DNA of 64,000 nt from Rhizophagus irregularis (taxonomy: Eukaryota; Glomeromycota; Glomeromycetes; Glomerales; Glomeraceae), in contig NC_089455.1 of NCBI RefSeq assembly GCF_026210795.1, positions 1,116,001 to 1,180,000 of the forward strand, in the 5' to 3' direction. The notes beneath the pieces are model-generated. The model made no database searches. It saw only the letters and a list, made by a program, of their open reading frames with translations, and was not told the origin of the DNA. Made by a program: the position numbers and the translations under genes. Of the stretch, positions 33,118 through 46,200 are shown in pieces; positions within the stretch are counted from its first letter, which is position 1; every line of letters starts with the position of its first letter.

Positions 33118-35633
33118 ACATATGAGGATTGGTCTAGCAAAAGCCAGAATTTGTCTGATAACGTGTTTTCAAGAAAATTGAGGTTGAAATTACATAATCA
33201 ATTTTGATGATCATTGCGACAAAAATTGGATTTTTTTGAAAACGGTCTTAATAACTTTGATTGAAATTTTCACAGAAAATTAATTGAAGCCTTAGGCTTC
33301 AATATATTATATTTATTTAATTTATATCATAAAATTTGTATAATACATATTTCAATAAATTTAATGCAATATTTTCTAATAAAAACAACAAACTAGTTCA
33401 CCAAAATAAACTTTATTTTATTGAGATTTCAAATTTTCAAAGTATAAAAAAAATAATAATAACATACTGGCTACATCAACAACAGTAAGTAAACAAAAAA
33501 TAAGCTTAATTCATTTGGTAATATCACAAAATTTTGAACCTATTTACAATAAATTTAGTCTAATCTGTTATGTGTTCGTTTGAATTAGAACAAGTAATAT
33601 TGCAAAATGGTAAATCGACATAAGGTGTGATCTCCTTGTATAATTCCTCTTGCCTTTTCAAAGAAAGTGGCCTAATGTTAATTATAGAAGGTTGGGTATT
33701 AAAATTAAAAGAAAAATTTTGAACTGTGATCTCTTTATAACTGTCTTCGAGTTTATCCTTATAGAAAACAATCCCAGGGTGTTGTGAAGTAAAGTAAAAA
33801 TGATGATATTTTTGAATATTAGGAATTTTTAAACTTTTGAAAATAATCTTTAAAGTTGTAATACTGGAACCCTTCTCCATTTAGAAAGCATTGGGAAGCA
33901 TTAAGATGGACTGTAGTGAAATTATCGACAATAGAAGTCACATCATCCACAGTATTGACTTTACTTTTCTGATAAAAAATCTTGATTAGGCTAAAACAAC
34001 TGTCACAGATAAACTTTGTGTGGCCAGGTATCATAAAATTCATCTCAACTTCTTCATATACATCACGATCAATTAACCAAGAATAAAAAAATAAAAAGTA
34101 ATTATTCTTATTTTAACCTACGCAGTTATCACATATGATAATTAATTTTTTTTCTCCACAATTATATTTTTTAATTGCATGCCAAACCAGACTAATTGTA
34201 CAATTTACTCCCTTTCCCAGTTTTCCATCATCAGGCATTTCACCTTTGTCAATAACATAATTTGTTTGTTCTGTGTGAGGAAAGTTTCCAGTATTACAAA
34301 CTCCAAATAGATGAACTTTTCAAGAACCTTCAACTGCAAGTGTAATATTGTTATTATAATAATTACGTTCTTCTTTTGCACGACTCAAATGAGCCAAATA
34401 ATTCTCAGTGACTGATATTTTTTTTTCATGTTCTATAATATATTGAATCTCCAATTTCATTGCTTCGCATGTATTGCACAAATTAGACTTTGAGGACATA
34501 AACTGGAGTGATTGCATTAAGGATTTCCAGGTCCTTCTAAAAGTTCTTTCAGATAAAATACATTTTTTTTCTCCATATTGTTTTTTATAAGCTTGAGTAT
34601 AATCATAATATACTGATGCATAACTAAAATTTGTTGGAAGAAATACTATTGGCATAGTTATTTTGTTTAATTTTCGCCCAGATGAAGGTAAACCATATAT
34701 ATCAGAGTAATTTTTTAAAAAGTTATAAATTTCACACGTCATATCATAATTTACTTCAACAAGTATCATATTTTTTGGAACATTTCCAGTATTACCATGT
34801 ATACGTTCCTCAAGACCAAATTCTCATAAATGTTTTATTACATTATCTAAATAAGAATAACCAACACCAACAAGAGTCTGATATGTGCTACGACAAACAG
34901 GAGTGCTGTTATTAAAACAATATTTGAAATGGAAAAATTTTCTATTATTGGCAGTTACTTTTTTTGTATTTTCGTCATGTTGAAATGCCATTAGTTGGCT
35001 TTTGATAACCATATCCCGCATATCTTTATTTAAAGCTTCAAATTCTATTCGACATGTAAGAAACCTCTTATATCCAATTTTCTCAAAATACTTAGAATTA
35101 CATGTGCATTTTCCTTTATCAAAAAATTCTTTTACTTTTAATTTTATATCATCATAAACCTTGTCTTCAATATAGCTATCAGAATTTTCCATAAATTCAA
35201 AGTTGTTTAAATGCATTTCATTAAAATTTTCTACAAGACTTTGAGTATCATCCTCAATATCGTTAATATTAGGAATAATTTCATTGTCTGATATACTTAT
35301 TTCATCAGAACTTGAATTGTTTTCAATAAAAAAAGTGTTATTCAGTTCTGCTAAAGCAGATAAAATATTTTCGTTTGCATTATCATTATCAAAATTAATA
35401 CTGTATTCTATATAATTTATTAAAAATAAATATTAAAAAAGTGCATTTTTTTTAAAAAATAAATAAATAAAAGACTGCAAAAGTGTAAATATTTACGCCT
35501 TTTTTACTATTATATTATGAATGGAAAAACTTTTTTTCCAAATGGTTAGACCTATAGGCATATGATAATTAAAAAATCTTGAAATCATGTAACCAGACCC
35601 AACCTGGCTTTTGCTAGACCGGGCCACATATGT
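33118..35633. mobile_element. DNA transposon with GGTCTAGCAAAAGCCAG inverted ends
   Basis: Left end ACATATGAGGATTGGTCTAG (33,118) and inverted right end ending at 35,633 share ACATATG, GG and GGTCTAGCAAAAGCCAG. It encloses the minus-strand transposase-like relic. Target duplication is unclear. Lies inside the larger hAT element. Confidence 0.65.
33560..35420 (-). pseudogene. DUF7869-like transposase relic
   Basis: Read on the minus strand: an acidic leader (35,420-35,220), a region with a CTCNSKYFEKIGYKRFLTCR zinc-like start (35,110-35,050), then FLPTNFSYASVYYDYTQAYKK (34,640), LAVEGS (34,330), VHLFGVCNTGNFPHTEQTNY (34,310), IICDNCVG followed by a stop and NKNN (34,130-34,105), and IPGHTKFICDSCF (34,030). 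The CDNC and GHTKF motifs are typical of a fungal transposase-like family that I know as DUF7869. The stop after CDNCVG replaces the usual Gln by one C-to-T change. Another frameshift is near 33,870 and there is a stop near 34,830. Inactive copy. Confidence 0.65.
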
Positions 35634-36075
35634 GGTAGGCCCTGTATTGCATGTAGACTTTCTTAAACATGGAATTAGCGGCAAGTTTATTTTTCTTTTA
35701 CTTTTGTTTATTTCTTAGTTTAATACTAAATATACTTTATTATTAAATTTGCGGCTACTTGGATTTATTTGCTAGACATTCTAAAGTGGTAATTATAAAG
35801 GAAGGGGGGAGAGTTTTATGCTTTAATATAAGAGCGTTATTAACGTTCTTTTTTTTTCTTTTTTTATAGGAACGGACCTCTCAGCACTATGTGGCATTTT
35901 TACCAAATCCTGTCATCTATTGATTAATAATACAACTCTTCATGATACTTGTTCTCACAACGTTCGTGGTGGGTTTAAGATATACATAATATATTTAATA
36001 TATTAATTCATTTTGATTTACTATAATAAATGGCAAAACTTTATTAATTACTATTATTAATTCAAAATATAATTT

Positions 36076-36170
36076 TTATTATTATTATTATTATTGTTAT
36101 TATTATTATTATTATTGTTGTTGTTGTTATAATTGTTATTATTATTGTTATTATAATTATTATTATTAAA
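36076..36170. repeat. TTA/TTG trinucleotide microsatellite
   Basis: Run of TTA units with TTG interruptions, just downstream of the hAT transposase relic. Confidence 0.85.
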
Positions 36171-36201
36171 CTGCTCATGACTGCAATGTGAAAATTAATT
36201 A

Positions 36202-38450
36202 TTAGTCTTCCTCCTTCTCATCAATACTAAATAATAAATCATCTACATCATAATTATAATAACCTTTCTCATCTTTATTATCATCTTCACCACCACCGGC
36301 ATCATCACTTACTCTGTTATCATCATTCATATTCTCATCAAAATCGTCTAAGAGATCCTTTGAAACATCAATATCTTTAATTATTAAATTGTGTGACAAA
36401 TCAATAAATTTGTCGATCCATACGAGTTTAATTAAAACATAACAATTGTCTTTCAGAATTTTTCACTACCAGTAGATTTGTGAGTGGAAGTAAGATCATC
36501 ATCATCATTCTCATCCGTTTCTTTGAAAGCTTTCGCTATATGAATATTTATTTCGTCATCACTAAGACGTATATTTTTTCTTTGATCGACTCCATAATAA
36601 CCAAGTTCCGTTTTAGAATTAAATTTCCAATAGGTAATTAACTTATACATCAATTCTAATGTTGCCAATTTGAGGTTTAAACGTCTCTCGAAAAGCCACC
36701 CTAAGGTTGAGAATCCACGTTCACATGTATCTAAATTTGGATATATTGAAAGTAAATGACATGCTACTTTTGGCAATAATTCGGGTTCTGGATCTGTAGC
36801 AATTAACTTCCACCAATTGAGTGGACTTTGTTTAGCAATAGAGAGATCCAAGTCAAACGGATCCTCTTCATCTTTGTATTTTCGTAACTGATTGAGTAAA
36901 TACCAATTTCGTAAAGATTGAATCTAAGCCTTTTACCGATCGCAGCAACACATTTTATAATTTTTTTGAGAGAAACTTTTTTAAATGCTGCACTTCTGAA
37001 ACGGGAATCTAAAAAAAACATGTGATATATTTATCATCATCGAACTTATTAAAACGTTCATTAATAACTTTAACACAATGGCTACAAAAACGGGAATTAA
37101 ATAATTTTGGTAACTTATTCAACACGGCCGCAAGTCTAGCCAAACTAAGAAAACAATCCGCAAGTGTAGCTGATCTCGCCTTTAGAGCCAATACAGCTTT
37201 CCTTAATGGTTCCAATACAAATGCAAGGATTTGTAAGTTCAGAAAAAAATTTTGTGATTGAATAATTTGAGCAATACTATCATTTGTTAATAAGTTACCG
37301 TTATTGGCAACAATTTTCATAAGGATTTGTTCCAAGTTAATTACTAAATTAACTGATTCACTTGCCGTAGTCCAACACGTTTTGCAATATGATTTCATCC
37401 ACCGCTAACAATCCCCTTTTCCTTAATTAACTGAGTTAATTTTAAATTTTCTTGATGTGAATTTTTGAAAAAAGAAGTCAAGATATTGACTCAGCGTAAT
37501 AAATGATCTCCAAATTCTTCTTTTACAATATTGCATGCTATCAAATTTATATAATGCGCGATGCGCCTAACATTTTCAATAGTTGGAAACTTATCTTGAA
37601 TAATTTCACACGCTTTTCTAATATTTGAAGCGTTATCAGAGACTACGGCTGATATTTGATTAACCCCAATATCAACAATTACCTTTTCAATAACTGATGA
37701 TAAATATTTTGCAGTATGTGAATATTTTGATAAATCAGATAGTTGATATAGATATTCTTTTCTTGATGGTGTTATTACAATAAAATTTCAAATCGATCGG
37801 TAAGTGTGTGAGGTCCAGCCATCAAAAGCTAAATAAATAAAAAAAAAATTATGATAGTGAAATAAAATAAAAATAAATTATATTGCCACAAACCTATTGT
37901 TAAATTAGTTTCACTCTCAATTTCTGTTTTCACTTTATTATTCACTTATGCTAGTTCCCGTTCTAGCTAACATCTCTCTTGTTGGCGGATCATACTTACC
38001 ATTGAGCTCTTTTATAGAATTTATAAAAAAAGGGTGCTCAACTATATGAAATGATATTTCGCATGAAACAAAAAATTTAATTAATGCACGGTTAATTCGT
38101 ATAATTTTTGCATCAAAAAGGTCTGTTGAATCGTGATAATTGTCCATATATTGTTGACCACTTGGAAGTTTTCTTTTTTTAGTCACTTTATCTTGCCGTT
38201 CCAATATTTTTGACATATATTTTCTTACAATTGTTGCTGGGGCATTTTTGCAGTGATTGGAAAGATGTTCTTCAAGTTTTGAGATTTTGTCACGCTTCCA
38301 AGTTATTTTACAATACTTGCAAAATGCAGAAAATTTACTTGAGCCAACAGATTCTCCTTTATTGATATCTTCCTATATTAAATTTAACGGCCTTCCTCCC
38401 TTACTTTTTTGTTTGCCAAGAATAGGTGAAACTTCTAAGTTAATGGCCAT
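36202..38450 (-). pseudogene. BED-finger hAT transposase relic
   Basis: Starts near ATG 38,450. BED zinc finger CKYCKITWKRDKISKLEEHL...HCKN lies at about 38,330-38,250. Catalytic segments follow: AFDGWTSHT (37,835-37,810, behind an intron at about 37,896-37,838) and VVSDNAS (37,650). The C-terminal dimerisation domain is near 36,820-36,640 (WWKL, ACHLLSIYPNLDTCERGFST, FERRLNLK), followed by an acidic tail to 36,202. Defects: an in-frame stop in the leader, an indel near 37,950, further stops and shifts near 37,785, 37,495, 37,400 and 36,455. The family is clear; this copy is dead. Confidence 0.8.
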
Positions 38451-38918
38451 TTTGACATTAACAAAATTAAATAATATACGATCATATAAGGAGTTGTTAA
38501 TAGGAGTTATTAATAGGGGATATAAAAACGCGTTATACATTTATAACATTTTACATGATATTATTACAATTATATAACAATGGTCATTTTTTACATTTTT
38601 TACCACAATCTTTTATTACTAACATAATGTAAGTACTATGAAGTAAAAAAAAAGTTGAAAGAAAAATAATAAAAATACTGAGTGATCAACAACTCTATTA
38701 ACTAATATATATACTATTAAAAAAAGATAAACATGGCGTAACTATATTAAGATCTTATAGCTAGTTATGCTGAAACTGTGAATAAATGAGTCATAGAAGT
38801 TTTGGCATTTTAGGAAGTTTTGGCAGATTTTGGCAGTTTCAGCATTTTGGCATTTTGCTATAATATAAGAGTTTCAGCATTTCGTGTTAGGCCAAATGGA
38901 TTTTGGCAAGCAACCTTA

Positions 38919-39514
38919 GTACAACTACTACAAATAACAAGACAACAGAGAGCAAATCCTCAGGAAAAAAGACTTTAAAGAAGTTGAAAAGTGGTTTGGA
39001 CAGTAGCGAGATAGGTAAACTAACTTTGCTTGCCAAAATTCGATCGCTATTAAGAAGACTGGAAAATTGATGGTAAGATATAACGGTCTTGGTGAACTAC
39101 AGGATGAAGATGTTGTAATGAATTTCGTATTTGTAACATACTAATTTTTATTTAGTTTTCCCCTTTTTTAACTTTTTTTTTTTTTTACCTTGACTTTTCT
39201 GTTTTGCTTCTTTCACTTTATTTTGTTTAAAATGGGTTTTGTCTGCAGTAGCAGTAAGTCCTTAGGGGCACTCATAGTGTAGACTGGAAGAATGGTAACC
39301 ATCTAAGAAAGGATGTTTTTTAAAGCGAACTTATTCCTCTAGTTTAAGTCCTTCACTGACAGTGCACACATGGTTATATTGCCAGATATTTAACGGGTGG
39401 TTTAGTTCTTAAATAAATTAGGATTAGTTTAAGTTGTACGTGTATTGTATTTACTTATTTTTTTAATTTTAATAAAGAATTAAATGCGCTGCAGCAAAAA
39501 AAAAAAAAAAAAAA
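38919..39514 (+). mobile_element. 3' end of a poly(A) retroelement
   Basis: Short coding remnant (TLKKLKSGLDSSEIGKLTLL near 38,970-39,035), then a 3' untranslated region ending AATAAAGAATTAAATGCGCTGCAGC and an 18-A tract (39,497-39,514). The same 3' end design recurs at 47,183. The upstream part is cut by the hAT element. Confidence 0.65.
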
Positions 39515-40094
39515 GAAATCAGGTTTTGATATAGCAAATATACAACTGATATCATAAACAGTTCAGTAAAAATTAAGAGAGATATCGGATTGCTAAAATT
39601 CTTCTGATATTCATATTACATTTACCTAATGCTGCTTGACCTGAAAGTCACATGACTTATACCTGATCTACACTGAGCCAGTCACAAATCAGGTGGACTG
39701 ATCAGCTTCCATTCAGGTTAAAATCGAAAACAAATAATAGGATTATCAGGTAATCAGATATATAAAATTTACCCGGTAGCCCTTCATTCAACTAGTGTAC
39801 TTATGGTCAGAGCTGGAAAGGCACATTAGAGAACGTTCCAACTTCCAAACCTGTAAAAAATATAAGGAAATTGGGGTGTGCTTTGCATGAAGAATGGAAT
39901 AAAATTCTGAAGTACATTTTAACAAATTTAATTGAAAGTATGCCACACCAGATAAAGGCGTATATTAATAATAATAGCTGGTCAACTAAATATTAATTTT
40001 ATATATAGTTAACCTACTAATAATAGTTTAAATTTTGAACCCAATTATTATGTACGTTTTTGAGTAATTAATAAAAATATGAGGTCTGCTACTT
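39515..40094. other. Spacer, nothing recognised
   Basis: AT-rich. Contains CAGGT/ACCTG-type words between 39,660 and 39,730 but no organised repeat or gene. Confidence 0.4.
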
Positions 40095-40374
40095 TTGTCT
40101 GGGTAGTGTAACTGTGACTATAAACAATACTTTTTAATATGAGATTTTTGAAAATAGGTGTAATAGTGATTATAGATGGATTGTGACTATATAGGATAGA
40201 TTTTAACAATAAAATGTTTTGAACATCCAATTTGCATTTATTTTAGTAAAAAAATATAATTAACATATAAAGTAAAATTAAAATTTTTTTTGAGTTTCAT
40301 ACCTTTCTATTACAAAGATCCCATATAATAGAATGTAACTATAATGAGAATGACTATAAAGAGAATTGACTGTA
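40095..40374. mobile_element. Right-end fragment of the CAGTCAACTC element
   Basis: Matches the right part of the element at 58,218-59,178, including GTGACTATATAGGATAGATT, ATAAAATGTTTTGAACATCC and the terminal AATTGACTG followed by TA. The left end is missing, so this is a truncated copy. Confidence 0.75.
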
Positions 40375-40480
40375 TATATAAATTATACAAATTTTGTGTT
40401 ATTTCAAATTTTATAAAAATCAGTTTTTTTATAAATTTGGAATTTGCTAAACTTATTAAACTTATTCAAATACTAAATAA

Positions 40481-42073
40481 ATGAGCAGAAAAAGATCAGT
40501 TTCTAACATACTTGATAATCTTAATGATGAAAAATCATTTTCAAATTAGCCATCTTTTACTCATAAAAATAGATCAATTTCTAGTATAATAAATGAAAAA
40601 ATAGTATCTTCTGGACTAATAAGTAATAAAAGAAAACTAGTAGTTTGTAATTATCCTGATTATAATAACAACTTAATAGATTTTTGCATAAAAGAAATTT
40701 ATAATTCCAAACATCAAGAATACTAAGATTTGCAAGATACAATTTTATTTTAAGTTCAATAGTATAAAATAGGTGAAACCTTAATACCAGCTTCAGCTGG
40801 ATGAATGATTGATAATCTATTAAATAAGAATCAAAAGAATTAGATAACAGTAATCAAGATGAATATTAAAATATCAAATTTAACTTTTTACCTCAATAAC
40901 GTGCAAGAAAATATACAAATCATTCAAAAATTTTAAAAGATCTAAAAGATTTATTATCATCCAAATATACTATTGAGGAAGATATCTATAGTGATACGTT
41001 ATCTATAGGCAGTGAATCAAATAATGATCTAATATTCTTAAACAACTTACAAGAACTAAAGCTTCAGTTTATATACAGTTATTTTGAGCATGTCTATGAT
41101 ACCTATTCTAAGAGTTTCAAAAAACTTGGTATTACTAAAAATACTATACCATATTTTTTTCATCTTTTTGTCTACTTTAAAAACATTTGGAAAATGGTTC
41201 TTCATAAGATATTAGAAGATTTTGTAGAAAAACTGTCATGTGAATAAAGTAACATAACAAAAACAATTAATGATGAGCATGTCATACAAAAATCTCAATT
41301 GATAGAAATGAAAATTATTGAAGAGCCTAAATACCAATTACTGGTTTTATCTTGTGACACAAATAAAGCTACTGGATGTAAAAGTCCAGTTATTTACTTC
41401 AAAAAAAAAAGAAATAGATCACCTATGCTAACATTATATCTGGATCAAATTCTGATAATTTTTGGCCTATGTCATCTATTTCTATAGATATCTGGAATAC
41501 TTAAAAACTTCTAAGACTAAAAAATTGAAGTTTACACTAGAGAAAACTATTTCAAACTAATATTCAAAAGATAGTTATTTATGATATCCTCTCTACTATG
41601 ACACAATTCAATATTCTAACAAATCTAGAGAAATAAAGTAAGGTTTTTGTGTTTAAAATCAAGATGTAAAAGAAGTATTTGATCTTAACCATGTCAATTA
41701 ATCTCAACAATGAATTGGAATAATGGAGTTTAGACAGCTTTTTTTGGAAAAATATCTGTACAATAGTTTCCTGTATTCTGAACTCTGAAGTAACATAAAG
41801 AACATGAAAGATTTCAGGCTGATTTGATAGATATACCCAAATTCCTTACTAAAAGTATAGTTTTACAATACAGAGAATCTTATCCAATCCATACTATTGC
41901 AACTAGATAGTACTTTAGCATTTAAGATTATTCAAAACCGTAAGCATAGAAAGTTGATTTCATATTTCAATTCTTGAGCATGTTTAAATAAAACTAATAA
42001 TACTAAATTTAACTTTGAAGAATTTGAAGATATTTAAACTAGATATTTTTCGTCCATCTTAAATCAACCTAGA
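40481..42073 (+). pseudogene. Decayed ORF, possibly ORF1 of a retroelement
   Basis: ATG at 40,481 begins MSRKRSVSNILDNLNDEKSF and is followed by many in-frame stops. A longer readable stretch at about 40,905-41,245 (DLLSSKYTIEEDIYSDTLSI and FIYSYFEHVYDTYSKSFKKL) and another at 41,299-41,487 (LSCDTNKATGCKSP) remain. Family not recognised. Its position upstream of a poly(A) tail on the same strand (47,183) and the related coding scrap at 42,300-42,500 suggest it belongs to that retroelement. Confidence 0.35.
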
Positions 42074-42081
42074 AATAGACT

Positions 42082-42297
42082 TAAGGTTGCTTGTCTAAAC
42101 CTCTTCAAAATCATACGATTAGTTTTGTCAAAATTTTACTATAGATTTATTATAGTTTCAGCAGAGTTTCGGCAGTTTCGCCATTCTCCAAAGTTTCGCC
42201 AGTTTTTTAATATAACTTTAATATAGTTTTGGCAGAATTTCGCTTTTCGGCGAAATGCCATCTTGCTCAAACCCCTAGGTTTCGGCAAGCAACCTTA
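42082..42297. mobile_element. 216-bp hAT miniature element
   Basis: TIR TAAGGTTGCTTG / CAAGCAACCTTA, flanked by AATAGACT on both sides (42,074-42,081 and 42,298-42,305). Inside are TTTCGGCAGTTTCGCC-type repeats shared with the ends of the large hAT element at 31,352-38,918, so it is likely mobilised by that family. Confidence 0.9.
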
Positions 42298-43209
42298 AAT
42301 AGACTACCAAAAAAAATGGATTTTATTCAAAAGCAAAATCAAGACAAGGATTCAAATGCCTTAGAGAAGAAACAAAATAGACAGAAACAGGAGAAAAGTT
42401 TTTAAGCAATTTATTTCACAACAGAAAGGTTTTGATGGCAAGGACAAACTAACTATTTTGACTGAAATTCAGATTTTGCCAAATATGAAGTTTTAAAATT
42501 GAGAAGTGCTTGTTATTTTGTATATAAATATTAACTTTTTTTTTATTTTTCTTGTTTTTTGTTTTATTTTTTTTTCATTGTATTATAATGGGTCTTATTG
42601 GAATTTTCTGGCTTAGACTAAGAGAAGGGATTTCCTCTAAGAATAAGTATACATGTGTAATCACAGAAAGTACTTTCATAGCTAAATTCCATCTGATAGT
42701 ATACACATGAAGTCCTTTTTAGGAAACTATATATTTTATTAGTATAGTACGATTTTGTAAGTTAGTATGTTTATGGAATTTTTACTTTATATGTATGATT
42801 TTTTATGGTATATATATACTTTATTATATAATATGTATGTATGATAGTATGATTTAAATTTTTTATTACATACAAATAATACATAATTATGATAATTCAA
42901 AGTTTTACACAGAAGACGATTACACAATATATTAAATACGAAAAATATAATTATATAATTATTTTTTTCCTAATTTTTTTATCAGTTCAAGATTTATTTT
43001 TTTTTTAAATTTATTACATAAATATAAATAAATTTCACATTAATTAAAATAATTATATTAATTAAAATATTAAATAATTAATAAAATGGAAATAGCTCTC
43101 TCAGATGTAAAAGAAATTATCAAAGCTTTAAAATTGGCTAATTTAGTAAAGAAATAGGATTAGAATTATAATGTAGGCAAGAAATCCTATATAATTTTTT
43201 ATCCCTTAA

Positions 43210-46200
43210 ACGGTAGAACCCCGCAGGCAAATTTGCCTGCAATTTTACCCAAATTTTAGCTTTCATCTATTTTTAAAAATATTAATGCTACTTAATAAAA
43301 ATTTTTTTCTGAATTGTTTTAATTTTATATCACGTGACTATGATCATCATTTTCTAATTTACATATTAGAATGTTTAGTTAATCATTAACCAAAAGTTTG
43401 CACTTTACATTAATAGCCGTTTTTTAAAAAATTTTGTATATATTTTGGCGAACTCACTGGGGTTTGATTATAACTCACCAAACCTTAATTGGTGATCCGT
43501 GAGTTAAGTAGCGAAAACGATAATAAAATTTGGCGGAAATTTATTAATTAAAAGTCACATTTCCGAATGTGGAGTTGTTCATGAATTTCTCTAGCCAAAT
43601 GTTTAAATAACGCCATTTTGCTTTAATGAAATAGTTTTCCACAGTTTTCCCACCAATCTCATGCAAAAAAACCATAATGTAACATTGGAAAAAAGTCCAA
43701 TTTCTAAGAGATCTAAGATTTGAAAGACAAAAACTAGTTTTATCATACCATATCACTTGTATAATGAGTGTGAAAAAGTCTTGAATTTGTCAGTTTAGAA
43801 GTTATTACAGCATAGTTTACTAATAAAATATATCAAAAATAAAGCAATATGCATAAAAGTTTAGTGAAATATAAAAATATTTTCATAATTTGTACTTTTA
43901 AAACCTTAGTTTACCTAATAACATAGTAAATGCCGCGTGTTTCCAAGGTAAATTTCGTCAAAAAAAAGTTTTACACTTTGTAGCTTTGAAAAATAAAAGT
44001 GTGACATTTACTTTATTGTTTGTGTTATTTTTAGTAAACTATGCTTTATAGTTTTTATTACATCAGAAATCATTAAAGTCAGCGTATTACGACAAATTAG
44101 TATATGATTTGCGTCAAATTTTATATGTAATTTCTCTAGTTGACTCGCAGATCATCAATTAATAATAAAATGCAGAGTAGTTTATGAGAAATAATTTTTA
44201 TTATTTGAGTTTTTAAGATTTAAAAATAAGATTTTGAAATTACATAATAGCTTAAAAAAAGAATAATTTTCATAAAATACATAAAAAAAGTGCAATGTAA
44301 ATGTTATGAAAATTAACTAACTTTAAATGGAAAAAATAAAAACTAAACTTTGTTTTTAATTATCATCTTCCTTATATGTATGAAAATCTTTAAAACAATT
44401 ACTTCTTTCCTTATTACAACATAAGGCTAAATCACATTTTATGCAATATAATTATGATTGAAGTGGATTTTTTGCTGCTTTTTCTTGATTTTTTTTATTA
44501 AATATTTACACCATACACAACTACTTCTTGTTTCTCTCCATTCAGGATAATGACCTTCTGGAAATAATCTTATTATAGGAAGCTCATATTTTGCTGTAAC
44601 ATATTGCTGAGGATCAATATAAATAAACTTAAATTGATTTGTTAATTTATCAACTTGGTTTCGTGTATGTGGTTTTTTTTCACTTTCTTTTAAACTTTCT
44701 TCAATTAAATCCCATACTATTTGTAATCTAAAATCCTTATGATTAATATTTGTATTAACTTTTTTTAATATTAAATATGAATTAACTAATGCAGTATCTA
44801 AAAGCCAAAAAAACAGTGGCATCCATGTCCTTCGTACTGGTAGCTGAGTCCCGTAATACCCTCGTAATTGATCAGAAATATCAACTCTACCTATGAAGTG
44901 GTTATAGTCATCAATTATAACAGGAATTAGTAAAGTTTTTTTGCTTAAAGTTCCAAAAATTGCTCAGACTTTAGCTGCATTTGTGCTTGTCTGTCGTGGT
45001 CGATGTCGTACTCTTTCTATTTGATTTTCATTTTCATTATTAATCTGATGAATAGTAGAAAGCATCGTCACTGGGCCATTATCCATCCACAAAATAGCTA
45101 ATACATTGTCAACAACCACCCCAAAAGTGTGTCTTAATCTAGTTTTTTATTTGCTTTAAAAACCTTTGGGAAATTAGCACTATTTGTATAAACAGTTCCA
45201 CATGCTCCTATTTTTTTTTCACGCAAATATTTAAAAAGTTTAATACTAGAAAAATAATTATCCATATAGATATTGAATGATTTATCTTCTATTGGTAATT
45301 GAGATATAAGGTGATATACTTCATTTCCTACTTTACTTAAATCTGATACTTGCTGAATTTCTGGGTGGGTTTGAATTCTGAAGGTAAAAATAAAAGTGTA
45401 TGTATAGCCAGCATCACAAAGAGAAAGAATCTTGTAACCTTCTGGAGTAGATTTGTTTTTAATTCTTACAGTATGAGCACTTTTTCCAGAAAATCTTGCA
45501 ATCATCTCATCAATAGAAATATTTGATGATGGTATACAAATTGTTTTGGAAACTGTTCGGATATGAGTTGCTAAAGGATCTACCTTTGAATACCAAAACT
45601 CAGGCAGAATAGTACAATCTGAAATGTGTATGAAATGTTTAATCTAAATATATCAATAAACAGTTTTAATAAAATTTAATTAATTTAATAAAATTATTAA
45701 AATAATTAATAAAATTAAAATACCGTTCAAAACGATTAAAGACATAAAAGTAGTAATTTTATACTCAGGAAATTTACTATCCTTATTCCAATAATCTCAG
45801 ATACTAGATAATTTAAAAATACCAGCATATATTAATATTGCTAGCCAAATTTTAAATTCTTTCATTGTTAATTCTTTCCAATCACGCCCTTCTCCTGCAT
45901 TCTTTACAAATGCATATTTATTTGTATTTTTAACAATTATTTCTATTTGTTCAAGAGAAAAAAAAAGAGAAAATATAGAATGAGGTGATGGTAAAAGGAG
46001 AAATCTCTAGATAAATTTATTTTAAATTTATGTAAAGTCTAATATGTTAAAAAGCATTAAAAGAAGGTGGTGGTGGAAGTTGCGCAATTTGTTCATCATT
46101 ATTATTATCTCTTTCACTATTATTATTTCTACCTCTATCTCTACCTCTTTCTCTTCCTCTTTCTCTTCCTCTACCTCTATTACTACCTCTGCCTTGGATA

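Larger units (their letters stand above)
31352..38918. mobile_element. Large hAT element with nested insertions
   Basis: Terminal inverted repeat TAAGGTTGCTTGCCAAAAT at the left (32,602 onward, its first bases also at 31,352) and ATTTTGGCAAGCAACCTTA at 38,900-38,918. Subterminal regions repeat GCCAAAACTGCC/TTTTGGCAGTTTC words. It carries a BED/hAT transposase relic on the minus strand, a nested DUF7869-like element (33,118-35,633) and a 1.2-kb insertion at its left tip (31,360-32,595). The sequences outside (ATTAGGTA, GTACAACT) do not match, so the target duplication has decayed or one end was rearranged. Confidence 0.75.
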
